64,000 nt of DNA from Lateolabrax maculatus (taxonomy: Eukaryota > Chordata > Actinopteri > Acropomatiformes > Lateolabracidae), in contig CM062218.1 in NCBI GenBank assembly GCA_031216445.1, positions 12,200,001 through 12,264,000 of the forward strand, given 5' to 3'. The translations under genes and the position numbers were made by a program. Shown here piece after piece: positions 24,851 through 38,608 of this stretch. A model generated the notes under the pieces. That model saw only the letters and a list, made by a program, of their open reading frames with translations. It did not search any database and was not told the origin of the DNA. Within the stretch, counting starts at the first letter, position 1. Each line of letters starts with the position of its first letter.

Positions 24851-24877
24851 TGTGTGTGTGTGTGTGTGTGTGTGTGT
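24851..24877. repeat. (TG)n microsatellite
   Basis: About 13 TG units just downstream of the Tc1-like remnant. Confidence 0.95.
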
Positions 24878-24899
24878 ATCAGTAAAGTAAAAAATATAT

Positions 24900-25363
24900 A
24901 TATTTTAGTCATTTATGAAGATATGCCATTGTTTCTCTTAAGTTTTTGTCTGTCAAGACAAAATAAGCAATTTGAAGATGTAATATTGTGCTTTGGGATT
25001 TTGTGATGATTTCTTAAGAATTTAGTGTAACCCAAAGATTGGTTAAATAGTACTTCAGCCAAGCTGAAGGTATAATTTCACATGGTACAAAACCTGACTG
25101 TATCTGAAATATGAAGGGATTGTTCATTTTGAATCTGTTGATGGTGGTATCTTCCTTCTAAACTACTCAGAAAGTGGTGCCCTCAAAGGGGGTACTTTTT
25201 ACACGTGTCCCCAAAGTATGCCTAAGCGAGTAAGTGTGTATGTGTGGTCAGGTAAGTGGACATCCAGGTTATGGCCTTGTAGCGATGCCAGCTACAGTGC
25301 ATCATTACCTGTTTACTTTGATGGGTGTGACATTCACCTCACACTCCACTGTGCCAGCCCCCC

Positions 25364-25405
<42 letters not shown>

Positions 25406-28000
25406 CCCTCGGGCTGTCTTTCACACTAACCTAGCATCCTTTCACAGGGCCCAGTGGAGCGTGCTGGTGTGACTCTACTCTCAGGCTCTACTGACGGAGG
25501 AAACTGCTGCAGAGATAGAGAGAGGTAGTGGGTGGTGGTGGTGTTAAAGGTTAGGGGTTGCACATGCATAAGCGTTGGCAGAATAATAATCGCCCATTGG
25601 CATCTGTGCTCAGTTAGACAGTTTGACTCCAGCCTGCTCATTTTCTGTATTGATAAATACAAAGTTTTATTTTTTAAGGTATTTACAACTAAAATAAAGA
25701 TGAATAAAGATCAATACGTAACTTGTTCATGACAACATTGTGAGAAAATGTTCAGACATTAAATTAAGTAGAAAAAGTAATTATCCTGTGATCCTGTGTT
25801 TTGAAGTTTTGACATCTTGGAATATCCAGACTATGAAATTTCCTCACAAACTGTATTCTCATAATTATAAAATATGATATTGTATTCTCAAGATAACAAG
25901 CCTGTTCTTAATCACTTTCAATTTAAGATTAAATTTAATAAAACAGGTTTCATGTATCTACACACTGTCATACAAGCAGAACCTGGAATAATCAAACTAT
26001 CTGTGCAAAGGAGCCATACGCATTAGATCGACAAATATAGATGTGTTGACTGTGAAACAACAATCAAAAGCAGAGGCTGAATTAAACACAGAGTCTCACA
26101 CATTTTGACAAATAAACGCAGGTCTCAATTAGAGGCTTAGATTGTGCATACAAATATAAATGTTTAAACTTTTGTCAATAAAGATCAGTTAGATTGTCCA
26201 CAATTCAATCATTCAGTTTATTTCACGGAAACATGGGCACCAAAGTATAATTCTTTAGATTCAGATTTACCGGCATGGTAAACAAGAGAAACTACCTACC
26301 TTTGAAGCAATCATAAAATCCCAACATGTGTCCATTCCTTGATTATTTATATTCCTTTAGTCTGTAAGGGTCCACCGATCAAAAGTTCAAAATGTTTTTT
26401 CATAAAAATTAACCAAAGCTGTGATTAATGTCATGTGAAGTCCATTGCTCATTGTCTGCTAACTTCCTTTGTCAAACGAAGACCGCACATAAACAATATT
26501 TTCTCTTCTTCCTGCACCGTGTTGTTGGGTATGCTTGTTTTCGATACCTTGCTGGCTACAAAATAAAAGTGTTCCACCTTTTTCTGCTTAGTTTTCACAC
26601 CTTTTCTGTATGCTAAATAGTGTTGTGTTGGTATGCTGGGTGCTGTCCTCGGGTGCCGTAAAACGAGCGTGGTTTACTGTGGTAGGTGAATGATGGTCAC
26701 ATTCAAGTGCCATTACAGCACAGAGAAAAAAGTATGACCTTTAAATTCAAGCTGTCTGTTTCATATGTGTCATATTTGCTGAACAAAATTCAGGAGAAGT
26801 AACAGCTAAGGTAGGCTAAAGGTATTCTCTCTTTCTCTCTCTATGAGGTTGGCCTAGATGCGTTGTCTCTCAGAGCTTGATCAAATGAATGATCTGTAAT
26901 TGATATGTTATTCCATAGCCTTTTTTTATACAAGTAATATTCATACTTGTTTCAATAAATAATTTGATATTATATTTCCTATCTTTTCTGAGCAAGAGTT
27001 TTGTGCAAAAATAATTAGAGGCCTGTCCCATACAGACGCCTGTCCCAAATATAGGCAGGTTGAGTTCAGTGATTGAAGTAAATAAAAGCCTGGGCTAGTC
27101 ATTGGTGTTTTACAGCATGGGAGTTTATGCATGTCGAGTGCATGTATGTGTATTTGCACACCTTTTATGACTTCAGACTGTGAAATCACTGAAAACTGTG
27201 CTTAAAAAGATGTCAGGGCCACGGATAAAAAAAAAAACTTTCATCTTATGTTTTTGCCAAAGCACACAGTAGAAAGAAAGCGCTACACACCACACAGCAA
27301 GTGGACATTCACAGTGAAATGCTTTGGATTCAGCTGACTATAATTACTCTCCCCTGCCCTCTTGCTGTGCATGGCTATCACAGAACGGTCAGTGGCAGCT
27401 GTAATTATTATACCTCAGTCCTTTTGTTCTCAGTACCTTTTTAGATCATTATTGTTACTTTCTGTGAAGGACCTGTTCACATCTCCATGGTTATCTGCAC
27501 AGTGGGATCACATTACATTACATATTATGTTGCATGTGACCAGTGACACATAAAAAACAGAATTAATGAGCTGCAGGGACAGTGACTTTATTGACTGTGT
27601 TATTGTATTATTACAGCTGTGTTTTTGTTGTTGTGCAACTCAGATAAGTTTATTTCATGTGTTCAGTTTTTAATACCTTATATACATACAGTACATGTAT
27701 GCTTGAAAATACATATTAAAGATAATATTATACATTAACAAATACGTACAAAACAATAGATATTTAAGTATTTCAGTATGGAACCACTGCTTGACTATTT
27801 TCATTTTCAAACACAAGATGTTTTCTTATGTTGTGGTCAAATTCATCATTAGCCTCCTCATTTCCGCTTCTAGCATAACTAAACGAAGCCTCCATATTGG
27901 TTAACTGGGCTGAAAACATTCCCCATTAAGGTAAACAAGATTGTACTTTCTCCTATCTCCCACATGACTCTACCCTTAACCAAATTAAGACACTCATTTG
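24900..28000. other. No gene seen
   Basis: AT-rich; CA tract at 25370-25402. I recognise no exon, RNA or mobile element in the remainder. Confidence 0.5.
25370..25402. repeat. (CA)n microsatellite
   Basis: About 16 CA units preceded by a C-rich run. Confidence 0.95.
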
Positions 28001-28004
28001 CATA

Positions 28005-28270
28005 AGCGAGATGGATGAGATAGGAGGAAAATACTCTGCTTTCTGGAAAATAAGTGCACTGTTAGACGAAGTGGGAATCTCAGATGAGTTGTCGCAGCCT
28101 ATTAGAATGGCCATGCTTCATCATTTTTTCATACAACGTATTGCTGTAATAACTTTTAAGTGTTCTGAGGTTTTGATAAAAAGCTCTGACTGATAAAAAG
28201 GCAGAATGTGTGATTGTAAAATGCATGTTAGGAGAGTGCATTTTGTTTCATAATGGATTGTTAGTGAACA
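28005..28270. promoter_or_regulatory. Weak candidate conserved non-coding element
   Basis: Repeat-free block (cagcctattagaatggccat; aaaatgcatgttaggagag). It also contains a 60-codon frame, with no splice sites suggesting an exon. Confidence 0.2.
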
Positions 28271-28279
28271 AACGAGAGC

Positions 28280-29400
28280 AGTATGAAGCACTCTCTTTCA
28301 CTGAAAAATTACATTTCCCACATATTTGAATATTGTAGTAATTACATACGTATGAATAATGCATTTTGCAACTTTTTCTCTTACCTTAATTTAGATTTGC
28401 AAACAGAGGTCCAATACACCCACAATACCAAAAAACATAAAGTATTTTACAACAATATCACATGTTGCTGAAGTTGTTTATTGCCTTACCAAACGGCAAA
28501 TACAAACACTAGAAACAGATTATATGCGGCATACCTTATATTAGAACCCTAATATTCACCAAGAGACTCTTCTGCCTCTCCTCTGTCTTCAAAAAACCTG
28601 CTCAGTGAACAGAGCAGTCAGACACACAGTAAGGTTTGTTTGTGTACTAAAAACAGCACCACAATTTACTGCAATCAGACACTGTGTATGGGCCGGGGCA
28701 CCTGGGGTGCTCTGTGTGTGCTTCTACCCTGCAGTGAAATTGCTGTCAACACTTTTCCCCTCTTTTTAGCATTGGTAGGCTCTGGTAAGCAGCCTTACTC
28801 TGTCCACTATCCACCCCTCCCCCACTGAGAGAAACACCATGCTACATTCACAACTCCACATTTACTACCCTTTGCTCTCCAGTGCGCATGGAGAAAATGG
28901 TTGTTGTTTTCTGTATATTGTGTGTTTCTCTCTATACCTTGCTGACTTTCATTTCTGTGTCTATCACCCGCACTTGGTTGGAGTTGGCTCTGGTAGCAAA
29001 TTGGTTTTACAGCTTGCTTAAGTTTGCGAATTAGACAGTGAGACAAGTGTCCTGTGAATATGAAATATGTGTTACTTTTTACTGTTTGTACTGCTGCTGA
29101 GTGAAACGTGCTACTTTATGGCAAGCAGCTGTAACCAACATTAATATAATGAAGGAAAGCAAATGTTGAAAGATGTCTAGCATTTAAATCAAATCAATTA
29201 TTGTGTTTTGACCACAATACTTTTCAGCTTGTTTGAATTTCCGTGCAACATTCTGCACTGTATTTTGAATAGTCAATTAATTTGCTGCTAACTTTGTCTC
29301 ACAACCTGTATGACACCGTGGCTTTGACATGTGTGAGTGTAAGAGCGACTCACTGACTCAGACCATTAGCAAGATAATATAGACAGTTGCCAACGAGCGA
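28280..29400. other. No gene seen
   Basis: Ordinary AT-rich sequence with short frames on both strands, none supported. Confidence 0.5.
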
Positions 29401-29429
29401 GAGAGATAGATAGATAGAAAAAGAGAGAG

Positions 29430-29600
29430 AGATCCCCACTTTGCATAAAGCCCCCGGGAGAGTGTAGAAGTGGCGTCATGAATAATGCATTACCGCTTAA
29501 TTTATGGCCAAACTTTAAATAGCGCTGAAACACAGGAGACGCCACTGTATGAAAATCCATCTTGTTACATTATTTGCTTAGCGAGTATGCTTTGAAACCC
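29430..29600. promoter_or_regulatory. Candidate conserved non-coding element
   Basis: Compact complex block with gcgtcatgaataatgcatta, ccgcttaatttatggcc (CDX/HOX-type TTTATGG) and aaatagcgctgaaacac. Confidence 0.4.
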
Positions 29601-30219
29601 ACGATCTAAGGCAGTGTAATTAAACAGTATGCTGGCATTGATAAACAGAATAATTTCACATCTTTTGTGTGTCTTGGTTTGAACACTCATAATTGAGATA
29701 TGTTTGTTTCTTTTGATTCCTCCATATCTGTTCACCAACATGTGCACACACACTATCCCAAATGACCTGCCTAGTTAAATGCTATAATGTCCAATACAAC
29801 CTGCACGGGAGTTGCTTTGCAGTCAGATTGTTGCAAGTCTGTGGGCTGAATGAAATCTACCACAAAATCAATGATCACCATAGGCTGCCGGTAAACGTAG
29901 AAAACACTTTTTAATCCAGGTCATTAGAAAAAGATATAAAAATAAATCATAAATGACATATAATGGCAAATGATGATGATCATGTGTGGATAACATGGCA
30001 CACTACCATTACCATTAACATTGAGAGTATCAAGATATCGGTGTAAAATCCATAATGATTCACTTACCTACCGATTCAAGTTTGTGATTCACACCTTCAT
30101 CGTCAAATTAAGTGCTTTTTTATTTTACTTGTCAGCTTGTGGTAACTTTTGGTACTCGAGGCTATGGAGCATGCAGAAACTGAAATGTGATATGCAGTGC
30201 GAAAAAAAAAAAACAGCAA

Positions 30220-30560
30220 CAGGGAGTTGATTGCAGTATGTGCAGCCTACCTTCACCCATCCTCTGCTCCTCTCCTCCATGGTAATGAGGCGATGAATGG
30301 CAGCATGTCTACAGGCAGGGGAAGCAGACGCGCCATGCAGCTGTGGACTCCTACGCATGAGACACACACGTTTCTTCCCATCCCTCAGGCTCCCACCTGA
30401 GGGCCTGGTGCTTAAATGGCACAGGGGTGGAGGTGGGTAGGATGGATTGGTAGAGATATCCTCAGATATCCTACGGTGGTGGCAGGAAGGAAGAAGAAAG
30501 GAGAAGGAGATGTGACCCGGGCGAGAGAGATAATGTGTTGTTGTCTTGCATTCTTCTGTC
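30220..30560. promoter_or_regulatory. GC-richer island, weak regulatory candidate
   Basis: ccatggtaatgaggcgatga (30278-30297) and cagacgcgccatgcagctg (about 30325) stand out. The 152-codon minus-strand frame across 30125-30583 has Ser/Pro/Arg-rich composition and no domain or splice support. Confidence 0.25.
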
Positions 30561-30619
30561 TTCCCAGTTGCGTTATAAAACAATGTATGTTGTATATTCT
30601 CCCTGCAGTGTGTCCATAA

Positions 30620-32470
30620 TGTCTAACTGCACGATTATTCTTAGTGTATGTGCATATTTGTGTAAAGGAGTATGATCATGGTAGATGCCCTGCCACCAGA
30701 CTACCATTCTGTTCCTTAATAAGACAGCGCTGGTCTTATTTACCTTACACTTGATCCAATTAAAATGATGGATGCTGTCAGATCTTCAATTATTTTCAGA
30801 GCCAAGAAGACTTGCACTGAGTGGAGGAAAGTTACAATCCTTTACCTTGCTGTCATTTGTCATCACATCAGGCTTTCCCAACAATTTGTTTTAATTGTTT
30901 GCCATGGTGACAAAGTGCTTTGTGTTCAACCTTCTGTAGACAACTACAACTACTAAGGACAGAGAAGGCTCAGAGAGAAAGGAACAGTCTGAATGTAGCA
31001 ATGTTGGTATAATAAAAACAAAGTTAATGTTATTCATATAAGGGAAGCATGATTCTGCAACTGCTTTGCATATTGCTGCATACTGTTGTTTTAGTGGAGT
31101 CTTAAGATAAACTACCACAGTTTTTTACATCAGACGTGCTGGTTTGTTTGTCCAGTCAGGTTCAAGGATGGTACACTTTAATCATCTATTGTACAGCCTA
31201 CAATACTAGAAATGACACCTGTTTTAAGCAATAATATGATATTGGTATTACAAGTGGAAGAGTGCGAGATGTGTTGGAACGTTAGCAACAGGGTTGGCTT
31301 GAATAGGCCTCGTGAAGAGCCAACTGTGACTGACAAACTACTGAAAAAAAAGGAAACAATCAAAAATAATTTGCCATCCATTCCAAAGGCATAAGGAGCT
31401 ATATAATCAATGTGTGTTCAGACAGAACGGGAGGCAAACTTTTGGACTCACCAGGAACTCCATTTTTTTCTGTTATTTTCCTCCAGTCTCTTGCTTTTTG
31501 TTTTGTCTCAGTACTTTTATGGAGTAAATTTCTTAAGCCCTAGGAAATTCACATTCAATTCACGTCTAGAGTGAATTCCTGTCCGTATTTTTATTGATTC
31601 AGTATGCAATCGCTCTGCCTCTAAAATTTGCTTCCCATTCTTTCTGACTACACACTCAAAAACTTCCATACTTGTGCAGTGTATCACATTGGTTTGGTTC
31701 TGAATGGATAGCTTGTTGTTTCTTTCAAATGTCTGTTTCCGAAAAAGAGATTTTCTCCACAATCTTACCACAGTTGATTGCTCTGCTCCCAGAACATTGT
31801 ACAGAGATCAAAAGTGTATCAATCAGCATTCTGGCACTGTCTCCTTTTCTTGCTCCTGTAGTGAGAGGGTGTCTGTGGAGGTTATACTTGTCTTGCCCTT
31901 TCTAACCCCAGGAGGATCTCAGTATTCCATATGTTTTTGCCAGCTTGATCAATGCAACAGTATTGGCTAGGATGCAAGTTGACATATACAGTACAGACCT
32001 TTTTGAGACAAAAGGAAAGACAGGAAGGCTAAAGTTTTTTTGGAAACGAAAACTAGATACATGAGCCTGAAAAGTGTTCTTGCAAATTACTCAAACTCAT
32101 TAACACAATCAGCACAAACCTGTTAAATATGAACCAGTGCAGGTTTAAATGTAAAATCTTCCTTGATATTTATTTTGCAGATGGTATTGACATAAAAGCT
32201 GGGGATGAGATGCACATTCTTAAGACAAACACTGCATAATCACTACAACAGGGAGTGATGGGATGACAAACAAATCAAAGGAACAGATGGAAACTTTACC
32301 AGTTCAACAATGAATACATTGATAACAGCACTGCATGACAAACCTGTCCATCAGAAAAAAGTACTCTCTTCTTGCAGGCGCTCTTTTAGGTAAATATTGC
32401 ATCAAAAGATACACCCACCATAAATCAAACATCTCAGGAGTCATCATATTTAATACACAGCTCTTTTTTC
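30620..32470. other. No gene established; unexplained ORF cluster at 31.5-31.97 kb
   Basis: Overlapping frames on both strands lie at 31517-31970. The minus-strand 84-codon frame contains SMEVFECVVRKNGKQILEAE and looks protein-like, but I cannot place it in a family and it lacks clean exon borders. It may be a mobile-element coding fossil. The rest is AT-rich. Confidence 0.35.
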
Positions 32471-32960
32471 CGCCCCTCTGTCTCCCAGTGATGCATTAAA
32501 AACACAGGATTCTCTGAGGAGAAACCTGTGATCTCAAAGAAATATTTATTTTCTCATGCTGTGAAGCAGTTCATCTGAGATGCTTCAGAAAATTGCTCCT
32601 ATTCCCCCTTAGTGAGAAATCGCTAAAAGACTATATACAGCTTTGCTGCCTTTGAAAATGTATCCCCTGCGGGCTTTTTGGCCACTCCTAAATCCCTTAG
32701 TTACTTTCATTGTTTGTGTTGCCGTTAATATTTCATAAGGACGTTTCAATATTTATTCATCTTTTTTTCTCCACAAAGATAACTGTCTCACTAACTCCCT
32801 TGTATCATACATTTTAATGCACTGAGTGATCGCGTCCCGCAAGCGGTGTGTGCAAGTTTTTCTGCCCCTCCCTCTGTGGTACAAGCATCTTCATTAATAA
32901 AACATAATGGATGCTCCTGCCAAGAATCACTCCCTTTCAACAGATATGCAGTCAGGACTT
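32470..32960. promoter_or_regulatory. Candidate conserved non-coding element
   Basis: Long repeat-free block including gcgggctttttggccactcc, gccgttaatatttcataagg, gagtgatcgcgtcccgcaag and cttcattaataaaacataa. Confidence 0.4.
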
Positions 32961-33326
32961 ATCCATGCAAATGAAAATGACCAAATCATCAAAAATTTAA
33001 ATTTCATGGGTGATAATTCTCTGTAGGTTAATCATTTTGAGCAACTTTTTTTTTACATTATTGTACATGTAGACTTTTAAACCATTGTTAGTACAAAAAT
33101 ACTGATTAAAACAGCTTAGTTACATTACACCACTGATGTTAACAGTCACTTGCAGAATCACATTCTTATCAAATGCAATTATTAAAGCTGCCCTATGTTT
33201 TTAAAAATAATTCATACTCTTGTGTTTCAGAAAAGATACAACATCAAGTTATCAGCTGGACTAGAAGTTACCTGAGGTTAAGGCAATTGGCTTGGGGCAC
33301 AGCTGGGTGACTCAGAAAGGGTAGAT

Positions 33327-33440
33327 ACTTATTTGCACATTTCCACATGCACATGCACAGTTATCTCCCTTTCTTTATTTTCTTTACTTATTTGCACATT
33401 TCCACATGCACATGCACAGTTATCGCCCTTTCTTTCTTTC
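33327..33440. repeat. 59-bp tandem duplication
   Basis: acttatttgcacatttccac continuing atgcacatgcacagttatc starts at 33327 and again at 33386, nearly identical over the unit and followed by a T/C-rich run. This is a recent local duplication. Confidence 0.8.
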
Positions 33441-34019
33441 TTTCCTCTCTATCATTCCCCTCTCTCTTTGTCTTCCTATTTGTCGTTCCCACCATCACAG
33501 GAATTAGTCATGGTTATTGTTTTATTTACTTTAAAACACACCTGGCTGCTGGTATAAATCCAGTTTTCCCTGTTGTTAAAATGTAACACAACCCAACACA
33601 CATCTACATCTTTAATATTTAACTTCTTCCCTTCATACATGGCTTGTTTGAGCTGAATTTTTCAGCCTTGCAGTGTCTAACACAGGTTTAGACGCCAATA
33701 TAGTAGAACTGTAAGTCACGTAATAAATTATTGAAACATTTTAATACTAGAAAAGAGAAGATGCATCTTTCCAATGTACTTCTTTTTTTCTGGACAGAAC
33801 TAGAAGGTATAAGCTTAAATAATGGAAATTTTAAATTAGGTCTTAATAGGTAAGGAGAAATACCTGCCCTTTCTAAATGAGTGGTTGTCAGCTTCACATA
33901 AAACCCTTTTGATCACTACGCTTATTAAACCTTTTTAAAAAATCCAGATCATAATGACAGGCATATTGTTAAGAATTAATCCTTTTAATACCTAAGCACT
34001 AATCATGCAGGAAACTTTT

Positions 34020-34260
34020 GACACATATGGTTACTGGTGAACTGAAAGGGAGGCTGATTGTAAATTATCTGCGGCTCCTATGGCTTGTATCAAAAAGAGC
34101 TCAATAGTCTATTTGTGCAGCAAGCACCAGCTCTTATTTCTATGGCCATTAGTCCAAGAAAATACACTCTGACCTACTCGACTCTGTAAAATAGTTCTTC
34201 AGGAAACTGAAATGTGAACATTCAAGGTGAACAGAAGTTTTCTACAACATGTCAGAGAAG
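34020..34260. promoter_or_regulatory. Candidate conserved non-coding element
   Basis: ctgattgtaaattatctgcg, ggcttgtatcaaaaagagct and ttctatggccattagtccaa form a complex repeat-free block followed by ordinary AT-rich DNA. Confidence 0.35.
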
Positions 34261-34391
34261 TTTAGACAATCTCAGGTAAGGACAGACCCTCAGGGGCTGG
34301 AGGCAGCAGCGTTACCCTGCTGCCTCCAAATAATCATCTGGAAAGAGATTATTTCAGCCGAGTGTATATTCTTGTCAGACAAGTGAGTTTG

Positions 34392-34398
<7 letters not shown>

Positions 34399-34425
<27 letters not shown>
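34399..34425. repeat. (TA)n microsatellite
   Basis: About 13 TA units after gtgtgtg. Confidence 0.95.
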
Positions 34426-35159
34426 CTTCATTTCTTTATTTTTATTTCATTTGACCCTTATTTACAAAGGATAGTCTGTTGAGATCAGAATCTCTTTTTT
34501 TGCAGAGGGTCCAAACTGATGGCCCAAATTTGTTACATAAACCAACACAAACCAGCAGACACAGAGGAGAGAGGAGAAAGAAAAGAGGGTTAGAAAAAAA
34601 CCAAATAACCAACATTAGCACACACCATGTACTAAAATAGTATAAGGTTAATTATTTTACTGCCTATTTAACTCATTAAAGTGTCTTTGAAATATTTGAA
34701 TTCGTGTGTTTTTGTAGTTCAGGCTATAGATTGAACCTGTCACATGAATGCTCTCTGAATGTTCCCTATATTAAAAATAAGAGCAGGTTTGAGATTCTTG
34801 ACGAGAGTAAATATAAATAAAGACATGATGAAAGCTGCTAAATACATAATACCCTCATACAATATGAAAATCATTTGTTAACATCAGTCATGAATAAATA
34901 TGAGAATAATGTAGAACATTGCCTTTGTCAAGGTCTGTCTTAGTGTTCATTAAAATATGCTTTGTCTTATTATGTTTTGTTTGTATCTATTCCAATGTTT
35001 GTGTAATTTGGATAAAATGGTCTGCTGCAATATACAATGACAGAAACATTATTAAAAATGGCTACCATCTCTTACTTTATGTGAGTCCATAATTAACCAA
35101 AGTTCAAACAAATCAAACTGAGACCCAGTGGAAAAAAGGGACATTAATATTTCAATTTT

Positions 35160-35345
35160 TCTCTTATTAATTTAATCACATTTCATATGCTGATTTGAAT
35201 TGGCCACGCTCCTCCACTCAGAGTTGACTCTAATCCCAATCTAATTACTAATTATACGGTTGGAGGTTGATTGGACCAATCCTCCCAGCCAAGGCCAATT
35301 TGACTCCCTATGATGTCGAGCACCTTTCATGTGCAATGTCTCCCA
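35160..35345. promoter_or_regulatory. Candidate enhancer element with NF-Y-like palindrome
   Basis: The perfect palindrome ATTGG-A-CCAAT at 35270-35280 is two inverted CCAAT boxes. It follows ctaattactaattatacgg (35241-35259, paired homeodomain cores) and precedes a further CCAAT (35295-35299). Confidence 0.4.
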
Positions 35346-38300
35346 GGTTTTGAGGACACAGTGTGTGTGCATGTGTGTATGTACATGAGCGCGTGTGTAC
35401 ATGTCTGTGTTTTAATGAAATCATTATTCAGCACCCTCAGTCAATAACAAATGAAAATGTTTCCCCACTGCTTCTAGTCGACTAAAAAATTAGATAAACT
35501 AAAAGATCTGACCCCAGGTCGTTTCTATTAAATGATCTGAAAACAAGTACAATAAGTAACTGTTGATACATTGTGATTTTGATCATTTTGGATCATTTAG
35601 ATAAAGACAACTATTACTGCCATCTAGTTATACACATACAATATAAAAAAAATAATTTCATGTGTTGTGCAGCTGAATATTGAGAATAATGAACTTCCTG
35701 TATTTCCAGTACTGTAAATAGCATTATGAATCATGTGGATGTGTTTGTGTCAATATTTGTTCGGGCTGCTCTTCAACAGTTATTGCTGCACAATAACTGT
35801 GCCATGGTCAGTTTTCCTGGGCATGAACTGTTACAGCCCGTTCTTAGAGCTCTGGTCACAGTGCCAGTGGAGTGTGATGTTGTTTCCCAGGTCAGACCAC
35901 TGATCAGAGATACAAACGCTTTGGGTTTGGATCTTTTTGGGGATTTCCTGGAACAGACAAAGACATCAGGCTGCAGCACAGATGGGAAGACCATTGGGGT
36001 CTTGACATGACTGACGAATGGAACAAATGAGGCATTTCGGTGTGTCTGTATTTATAATTCACTGTCCCTGTGTGCACATGCCCAGGTCCGTGTCTAATCT
36101 TCCTTTCAGCAACTTTTCCAATGTGGATTATTCTGTTTCTAACATACTCAAGATCTTCGCAGTTGATGAGGACGTGAACATTTGTACTGCTAAATCCAGA
36201 TTAGCGTTTTCAACCTCAACCTAAAGTAGGATTGAGGTTGTTTGCAATTGCTGTGTGAATTATTTTATATATTATACCTACCTGGACAGCATAAGGCTGC
36301 ATTCCAGCATCTATCCTGCATCCAACAAGAGTGATGCTCAAACCTATAAAATACCGTGCAGCACTTGTAGGATATGTTTGATAACACAGACTGTATTTCA
36401 GTCTCCATTTCAGTCAAGCTGGGCTTCACTTTTGAATGCTTTAACTGCTCTGCAATGATTGAAGTTCATTGAATGGAAACAAAAAACACTGTTTCACTGT
36501 GATGATGTTTCACTGTGAGGGGCCTGCTAGAGTGCATCATGCTGGGCAATAAAGAAAATACCTGAGAAGTTAACTGTGAAGAAAGTTAAATGAGTTAGAC
36601 AACTGATAAAACAGATGAAACTCATAACCTGTTTGTTTAATGTTGTACTGGCCTCTCATGAACCAGTACATAGACTGTTCATTTTCATGCTACTGCCCAG
36701 AAACTAGAGGCCAAAATGTTCCTTTTGAAGAGGAACCATCTCATATCTCTGCCATACTGACTGGAAAAACAGCACTTATGAAGCACAACAGCATCCTTTG
36801 ATACGTTATTTCTTTCTTTTTTACAATATTGAGTAAAACACTGAAAACACAGCCACCGTACAGTATGAGCAGTCATGTTTTGCGGTGAAACCTGAAATTA
36901 GATAAAACAAGCCTTTGTCCTTGTGTCCCCTATGTAAATCAACCTGTAACATGCTTTAATATGAATAATGCCTGTTTTTAAGGAAATGTTAACACCTAGT
37001 AAACATCTGTATCATACAAGAAAATGACATTCAGATTAATGCTTTTCTGTTTCTGGTTTTGAGTTAAAAGCTTAAACTAATCCTGCTTGTTTCCTCTTTT
37101 CCCTGTATGGCGGCATAAGCTAAAAACTGGATGTCTCCTGCAGCTGTGACTCTGTGAAGCACATTCGAGCACCCATACATTACACTCCTCTGAGATGTGC
37201 TCACTGCAAAGTAGAATGGAGGAAGGCAGTGGATATTTTTTATGTAAGTGTGAATGCTAATGCTTAATGCAACAAAATTTAGTGTCTCTTTTTTCCATAA
37301 TTTGCATAAAATAATCACAGCACCCCCCCATTTTGCAGGTGAAGGAGAGAACTTCAGGCTGCTCTTAAATTATTTTCATACATAGATATTGCCACAGTTC
37401 ACCATTGGTGTGAATTTTGTTTTGAGTTACAGCTACAGAAATAAAATGCCCAAATAAAGGCTGGGCTATTGAAGTGACCACAACAACAACAAAAAAATTC
37501 CAGTTCATTTAGCCAGTAAGTTAAATGACATCGCTGAGTTGCATTTATAGTGAATTTATGATTTGTACTTTGTAGCACAGTCTCCTTTTATACAATCTTC
37601 TGAAAGTATCTCTGTTCAAGTGTCTTTAGTATTTTGGGGAGTTACAGGGTTGAACTGAATTTAGAAATATGGCAGAGCGTAGAAAAAACTTTTTATAAGG
37701 TTGGATGTTTTAGTAGGTACCAATAATATGTTGTGTTTGTGCACAGTAGGTTTTCAGGTAGAGGCAGAATTTGTGACAATTTCCACTGCTTCCCTTGTCT
37801 AAAAGTTCCTTGCACAACTTTACCAACACACCGCCCAGCTCAGTGAGGCTCTGCAGGGAGGGGAATTTGGCTCATTTTGGCCCATTTTGGCCCCAGTCAC
37901 ACAGGTATGTTTTGCTGTTATAAGTTGATGTTGACTTGTCCGTTTTGACAGGTATAGGGACTGGTAAACAGTCAGGAACCAATCACATCCGTGCTTGCCC
38001 CCTGATGAGTGTAAAATTGTGATGGTATTGTTGCCCACAAAGCCTGAACAGCAACTCCTGTGCTTCTTTAAAACAAATTGCTATTTTCTATTTGCGGTCA
38101 CCTCACAATTTTAACAGAGATCAGTGGCCATAGCTGTCTTTAGGAATCAGAGCTATTGACATTTGGAATGAGCATCATCAAGTTTGTTTCTCAACATGCA
38201 GCGCAACAACATTTCCCTGATCCACACTAAAACTTGAGACTTATGTTTTCATGTTTATCCATTAGTGAGTGTTTTTTGAAAACTTCAGTTTTTGGATGTG

Positions 38301-38590
38301 GAAGAGATATTAAAACAAAGGAAGAAGATGCTCTATGGTTTTTCTTCCCCTTCCCTGTATAATGTGGACATCTATAAGTGGTGTTGGTAACCTTGTTTGA
38401 AAAGGTAACCATTAATGTCCATGTGATGATAAATTGGTCATTGTGTACATGTCTATCTCTGCAGTTGAGCTGCCATCCATTTCACATGCTTATAGCAATG
38501 TATGATGTATGTTTGTATGTGCGATCCTAAAGTATTTTTTTTTCTTTTTCTCTCTTTAGAATGAAACTGTTGAAAAGGAGAGGGAGTGCA
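35346..38590. other. No gene established; small ORF cluster at 35.7-36.2 kb
   Basis: Frames on both strands at 35726-36224 include a 94-codon + frame, with no recognised family and no clear splice borders. The rest is AT-rich desert sequence. Confidence 0.4.
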
Positions 38591-38608
38591 TTTGTTAGAA
38601 AAGTGATA

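Noticed and set aside
30125..30583. 152-codon minus-strand frame
   Set aside because: Crosses an A-run and low-complexity Ser/Pro/Arg segments, with no recognised motif or exon boundary.
35726..36224. Two consecutive + frames as exons of a gene
   Set aside because: Minus strand is also open, no splice borders fit, and no family is recognised; left as unexplained.
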